Shown here: positions 61,672 through 64,000 of the stretch, piece by piece
Position numbering within the stretch: the stretch's first letter is position 1
Layout: every line of letters starts with the position of its first letter
DNA from: Calditrichota bacterium
GTDB taxonomy: Bacteria; Electryoneota; RPQS01
Direction of reading: 5' to 3'
DNA: 64,000 bases
NCBI GenBank assembly: GCA_020637445.1
Contig: JACJVZ010000002.1
Span: 186,001-250,000 of the forward strand
Notes under the pieces: generated by a model
The model's database searches: none
The model's input: only the letters and a program-made list of their open reading frames with translations
What the model was told of the DNA's origin: nothing
Made by a program: the position numbers and the translations under genes

Positions 61672-61711
61672 CTCGTTTCTGACTTCTGACTTCATACTTC
61701 TGACTTTTCAG
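61672..61711 (-). repeat. Partial inverted copy of the GAAGTCAGAAGT repeat
   Basis: CTGACTTCTGACTTCATACT on the plus strand is the reverse complement of the GAAGT-type units at 44664-44693. It lies between the terminator and the next cargo gene, without the GGAATAGG block. Confidence 0.65.
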
Positions 61712-61751
61712 CTCCTCGGTGGGTCCCCAATTAACCGCGAAGGAGGCTACG

Positions 61752-63230
61752 ATGTGGATACTTGTTTTGTTAGCTTTCGTTTCGAGTACTATGGCGCAAC
61801 CGCAATGGTATGGTGTTTGGACGACCGGCCGGACTATTGCGGACATTGAGGCCTGCGCACATGGGGATTCCGTGGACGTGCTTTGGATACAGACGGATCC
61901 CGATTTTGTGGACAGCAATCGAGTAGAGTTGATTTCGTATGACCTGTCTTCGACTTCCTTGTTGACAGATCCGATTATGGTGCTGTGCTGCGAGGAGTGG
62001 CCCCGTCTCGATCTCATAGATCTCACGGCAATTGGTGGAGGACGATCTGTTTGTCTGTTTCACAAGAACACGCGAGAAAGTTGGGGCTATGGAACTTTCT
62101 ACTTTGAAACGCAGCTTCTCAGTGTTAACCTGTCCGCGTGGCAATTCGATGCGACCACTGTCGAAGCCAGCAATTATACGGATTCTCCAACCTTCAATTC
62201 CGGCAATTGGACGGAGAGCCACTCGCTTTCAGTTCACGACGGTAGAATCGGCGTGGGTTACGTTGCGGCAGACATTGGTATTTTCGATATTGGGTATGTT
62301 TGGGCTTATCAAGAATTTGACAGCTCGCTGAACAGAACTTTAGAGCAAGAAACGATGATGGGGTCAACATACAATGACCCCGTCAACCGAGCCATTGGTG
62401 TACCGCTTTCCGGAGACAGCCTGCTGTATTTTTCGGATTTTGGTTTCAACGGCGGCGAAAATCTATTCCTTGGTCCGGTGTCTGACCTTTGGGGCGCACA
62501 CTACCATTTCCTGCACTGCGACAACTCCGGTCTTCTGCGCGAGCTGTACATCACGCCCGCGGGACGCATCGTTGCGGCGTTCGTCGACAACTCGCTGAAG
62601 CAGATCGTCGTCAGTGAAGAACATGATGCGGAGTGTCTGCCGTTTGCCTCGCTTCCAACAAGTTGGTCGCCGAGCTGGGCATTTCATCCGGACTACGGTT
62701 TTGCCGCCGTTCAAGCCACGCCCGGCGCGCTATTGCTCGCGCGCATCGACACGTCCGGTAACGAAGTGCAGCCCGTCGGTATGCTCTACGGAGTAGACGG
62801 CCCGCCGTACATTGTTGACGCGGACGTTACAATCACCGACGACGGAAAGGTCGTTGCAGTTTGGACGGAATACGACACTTGGGAAGAAGGCCCGCGTTCA
62901 ATCAAGATTGCGTGGACGGAGTGGGAGACACTTCTCGACACGCCGGAGCAGGTTTCACCGACTCTTCCTAGCGAGCTCTCCCTGTCCACCTATCCCAATC
63001 CGTTTAATTCGACCGTGACAATCAGGTACGATTTGCCGCAGGCGGGACATGCTACGCTGACGGCATATGACTTGCAAGGACGTAAGGTTTCGACACTGAC
63101 GGACGAATTTTCGCCGTCAGGAAACAAGGAGTTGCGCTGGACGCCGGAAAACCTTGCCAGCGGCGTATACTTCTTGACCCTTCGCGCACCTTACGCTTAC
63201 ACCACTCGCAAGATTTTGTACCTGAAGTAG
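61752..63230 (+). CDS. Secreted protein with T9SS sorting domain
   Basis: 492 residues. Signal peptide 1-16 (MWILVLLAFVSSTMAQ). The body is beta-rich with motifs such as CAHGDSVDVLWIQTDPDFVD and VTITDDGKVVAVWTEYDTW, suggesting a propeller-like repeat as in the two 1000-residue cargoes. The end is a sorting domain in shorter form (LSTYPNPFNSTVTIRYDLP ... GVYFLTLRAP ... RKILYLK). ATG at 61752 follows GAAGGAGGCTACG. A TonB-dependent receptor gene begins 13 bases downstream, so the two are probably co-transcribed. Confidence 0.86.
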   Translation: MWILVLLAFVSSTMAQPQWYGVWTTGRTIADIEACAHGDSVDVLWIQTDPDFVDSNRVELISYDLSSTSLLTDPIMVLCCEEWPRLDLIDLTAIGGGRSVCLFHKNTRESWGYGTFYFETQLLSVNLSAWQFDATTVEASNYTDSPTFNSGNWTESHSLSVHDGRIGVGYVAADIGIFDIGYVWAYQEFDSSLNRTLEQETMMGSTYNDPVNRAIGVPLSGDSLLYFSDFGFNGGENLFLGPVSDLWGAHYHFLHCDNSGLLRELYITPAGRIVAAFVDNSLKQIVVSEEHDAECLPFASLPTSWSPSWAFHPDYGFAAVQATPGALLLARIDTSGNEVQPVGMLYGVDGPPYIVDADVTITDDGKVVAVWTEYDTWEEGPRSIKIAWTEWETLLDTPEQVSPTLPSELSLSTYPNPFNSTVTIRYDLPQAGHATLTAYDLQGRKVSTLTDEFSPSGNKELRWTPENLASGVYFLTLRAPYAYTTRKILYLK

Positions 63231-63243
63231 TCCGGGAGATTCT

Positions 63244-64000
63244 ATGCTTCGCTTTGTGTCTTTGTTCTTCGCTTTTGTACTTGTCGGGTCTCTGAGTTTC
63301 TCGCAGACCAAACCCATCACCGTTGTTCGTGCCGACAACGACACGCCGCTCGCCGGAGTTTGGGTTTATGACGACGCGCAGTTGACCGTCGAACAGACTG
63401 ACGAATACGGCACGTTTGATATTTCGAAATTCGCCGACAATCAGGAGATGATTTTCTTTCACCCTGATTTCGTGCGTCGCGTGCTAACGAAGAAAGATAT
63501 TGAGCGTGAGAATTTTACGATTGCGCTCGAACGAATCAGCTACACGTCCGACGAAGTCGTCGTAGAGGGCCACCGCTTCGGCAATGACCGCGCGCAGATT
63601 GCGCAGCAAACGTCCGAAGTCACGGCCAAGCAAATCGAATTCGACCAGCCCCGCACGATGGGCGAGACACTCGAAGAAGCGGGAGTCTACGTACAGCGCA
63701 GTCAGTACGGCGGCGGTTCACCGATGATTCGCGGCTACACGGCCAACCAAGTGCTGCTCGTGCTCGACGGCGTGCGCATGAACAACGCGATCTACCGCGC
63801 GGGGAATTTGCAAAACTCGATTCAAGCCGATGCCAACGCGATGGGCTCGGTCGATGTCTTATTCGGTCCCGGCTCCGTGCAGTACGGCAGCGACGCCATG
63901 GGCGGCGTGATGGTTTTCAACACGCTTGATCCGCTACCGTCGTTAATGAAAGGATCGCAGCTCGGTGTCAAGGCCTTTACACGTTACGCTACTGCCAACG
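63244..64000 (+). CDS. TonB-dependent receptor, N-terminal part (truncated by window end)
   Basis: The frame is open from ATG 63244 to the last base (about 252 codons). Signal peptide about 1-20 (MLRFVSLFFAFVLVGSLSFS). A carboxypeptidase-regulatory-like beta domain follows (ITVVRADNDTPLAGVWVYDD, DEYGTFDISKF). From about 125 on, the plug domain is clear: TMGETLEEAGVYVQRSQYGG, then SPMIRGYTANQVLLVLDGVR and MNNAIYRAGNLQNSIQADAN, then VLFGPGSVQYGSDAMGGVM. Outer-membrane importer of iron complexes, vitamin B12 or other ligands; ligand unknown. The start follows CGGGAGATTCT. Confidence 0.88.
   Translation, partial: MLRFVSLFFAFVLVGSLSFSQTKPITVVRADNDTPLAGVWVYDDAQLTVEQTDEYGTFDISKFADNQEMIFFHPDFVRRVLTKKDIERENFTIALERISYTSDEVVVEGHRFGNDRAQIAQQTSEVTAKQIEFDQPRTMGETLEEAGVYVQRSQYGGGSPMIRGYTANQVLLVLDGVRMNNAIYRAGNLQNSIQADANAMGSVDVLFGPGSVQYGSDAMGGVMVFNTLDPLPSLMKGSQLGVKAFTRYATAN

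Overview
The window looks like a chromosomal piece of a Gram-negative, probably flagellated bacterium of the FCB superphylum (Zixibacteria/Electryoneota/KSB1-like rather than classical Bacteroidetes). Eight secreted proteins end in a type IX secretion (T9SS) type A sorting domain with the YPNPFN signature. There is lipid A synthesis (LpxB), a TonB-dependent receptor, a MotA/MotB stator pair and chemotaxis-type signalling, all at moderately high GC. No rRNA, tRNA, CRISPR array, phage or classical IS was seen. The taxonomic call is inference; no marker gene for placement is present.

Layout. 1-5.1 kb: tail of a conserved protein, then a sulfur/methionine block (TusA-like, DsrE-like, a TusA-OsmC fusion, a short MetE-type methionine synthase, a MetB/MetC-type PLP enzyme). 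5.2-6.5 kb: CheY and a degenerate receiver-CheX protein. 6.6-23.1 kb: an envelope block (Wzx-like flippase, small membrane protein, Gfo/Idh oxidoreductase, LpxB, DUF374 acyltransferase, amino-acid permease, PHP-glycosyltransferase fusion, methyltransferase), interrupted by two ~1000-residue paralogous T9SS cargo genes. 23.4-34 kb: response regulator, soluble transhydrogenase, pseudopilin, a T9SS cargo, and addA/addB. 34-37.3 kb: motA, motB, a degenerate HD-GYP protein and a small membrane protein, apparently one transcript. 37.4-39.8 kb: two more T9SS cargo genes on the minus strand. 40.1-48.7 kb: minus-strand housekeeping genes (TatD, CHAD, cation/proton antiporter, SpoIID-like, TrmH-like, probable lipoprotein, sodium-solute symporter) and an S23 four-helix-bundle gene. 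48.9-57.2 kb: gdhA, a frameshifted cargo gene, a starch-binding-like secreted protein and a 1025-residue cargo. 57.6-60.3 kb: an ArsP/thioredoxin/ArsF/ArsG-type organoarsenical operon. 60.5-64 kb: class V aminotransferase, another cargo and the start of a TonB-dependent receptor.

The most unusual feature is a set of short palindromic or purine-rich repeats that do not stay between genes. Hairpin repeats lie in frame inside lpxB and the spoIID-like gene, form the C-terminal codons of LpxB and the permease, replace the expected start region of lpxB, and sit just upstream of other start codons where they can act as ribosome binding sites. A second, purine-rich repeat occurs as an inverted pair exactly flanking the S23 gene, with a solo copy 3.6 kb away that matches 39 of 42 bases. 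This looks like a small mobile cassette with solo derivatives and is the best candidate here for an undescribed system.

The short repeats were matched by eye, so copy numbers are minimum counts, and all family assignments rest on motif recognition rather than database searches.
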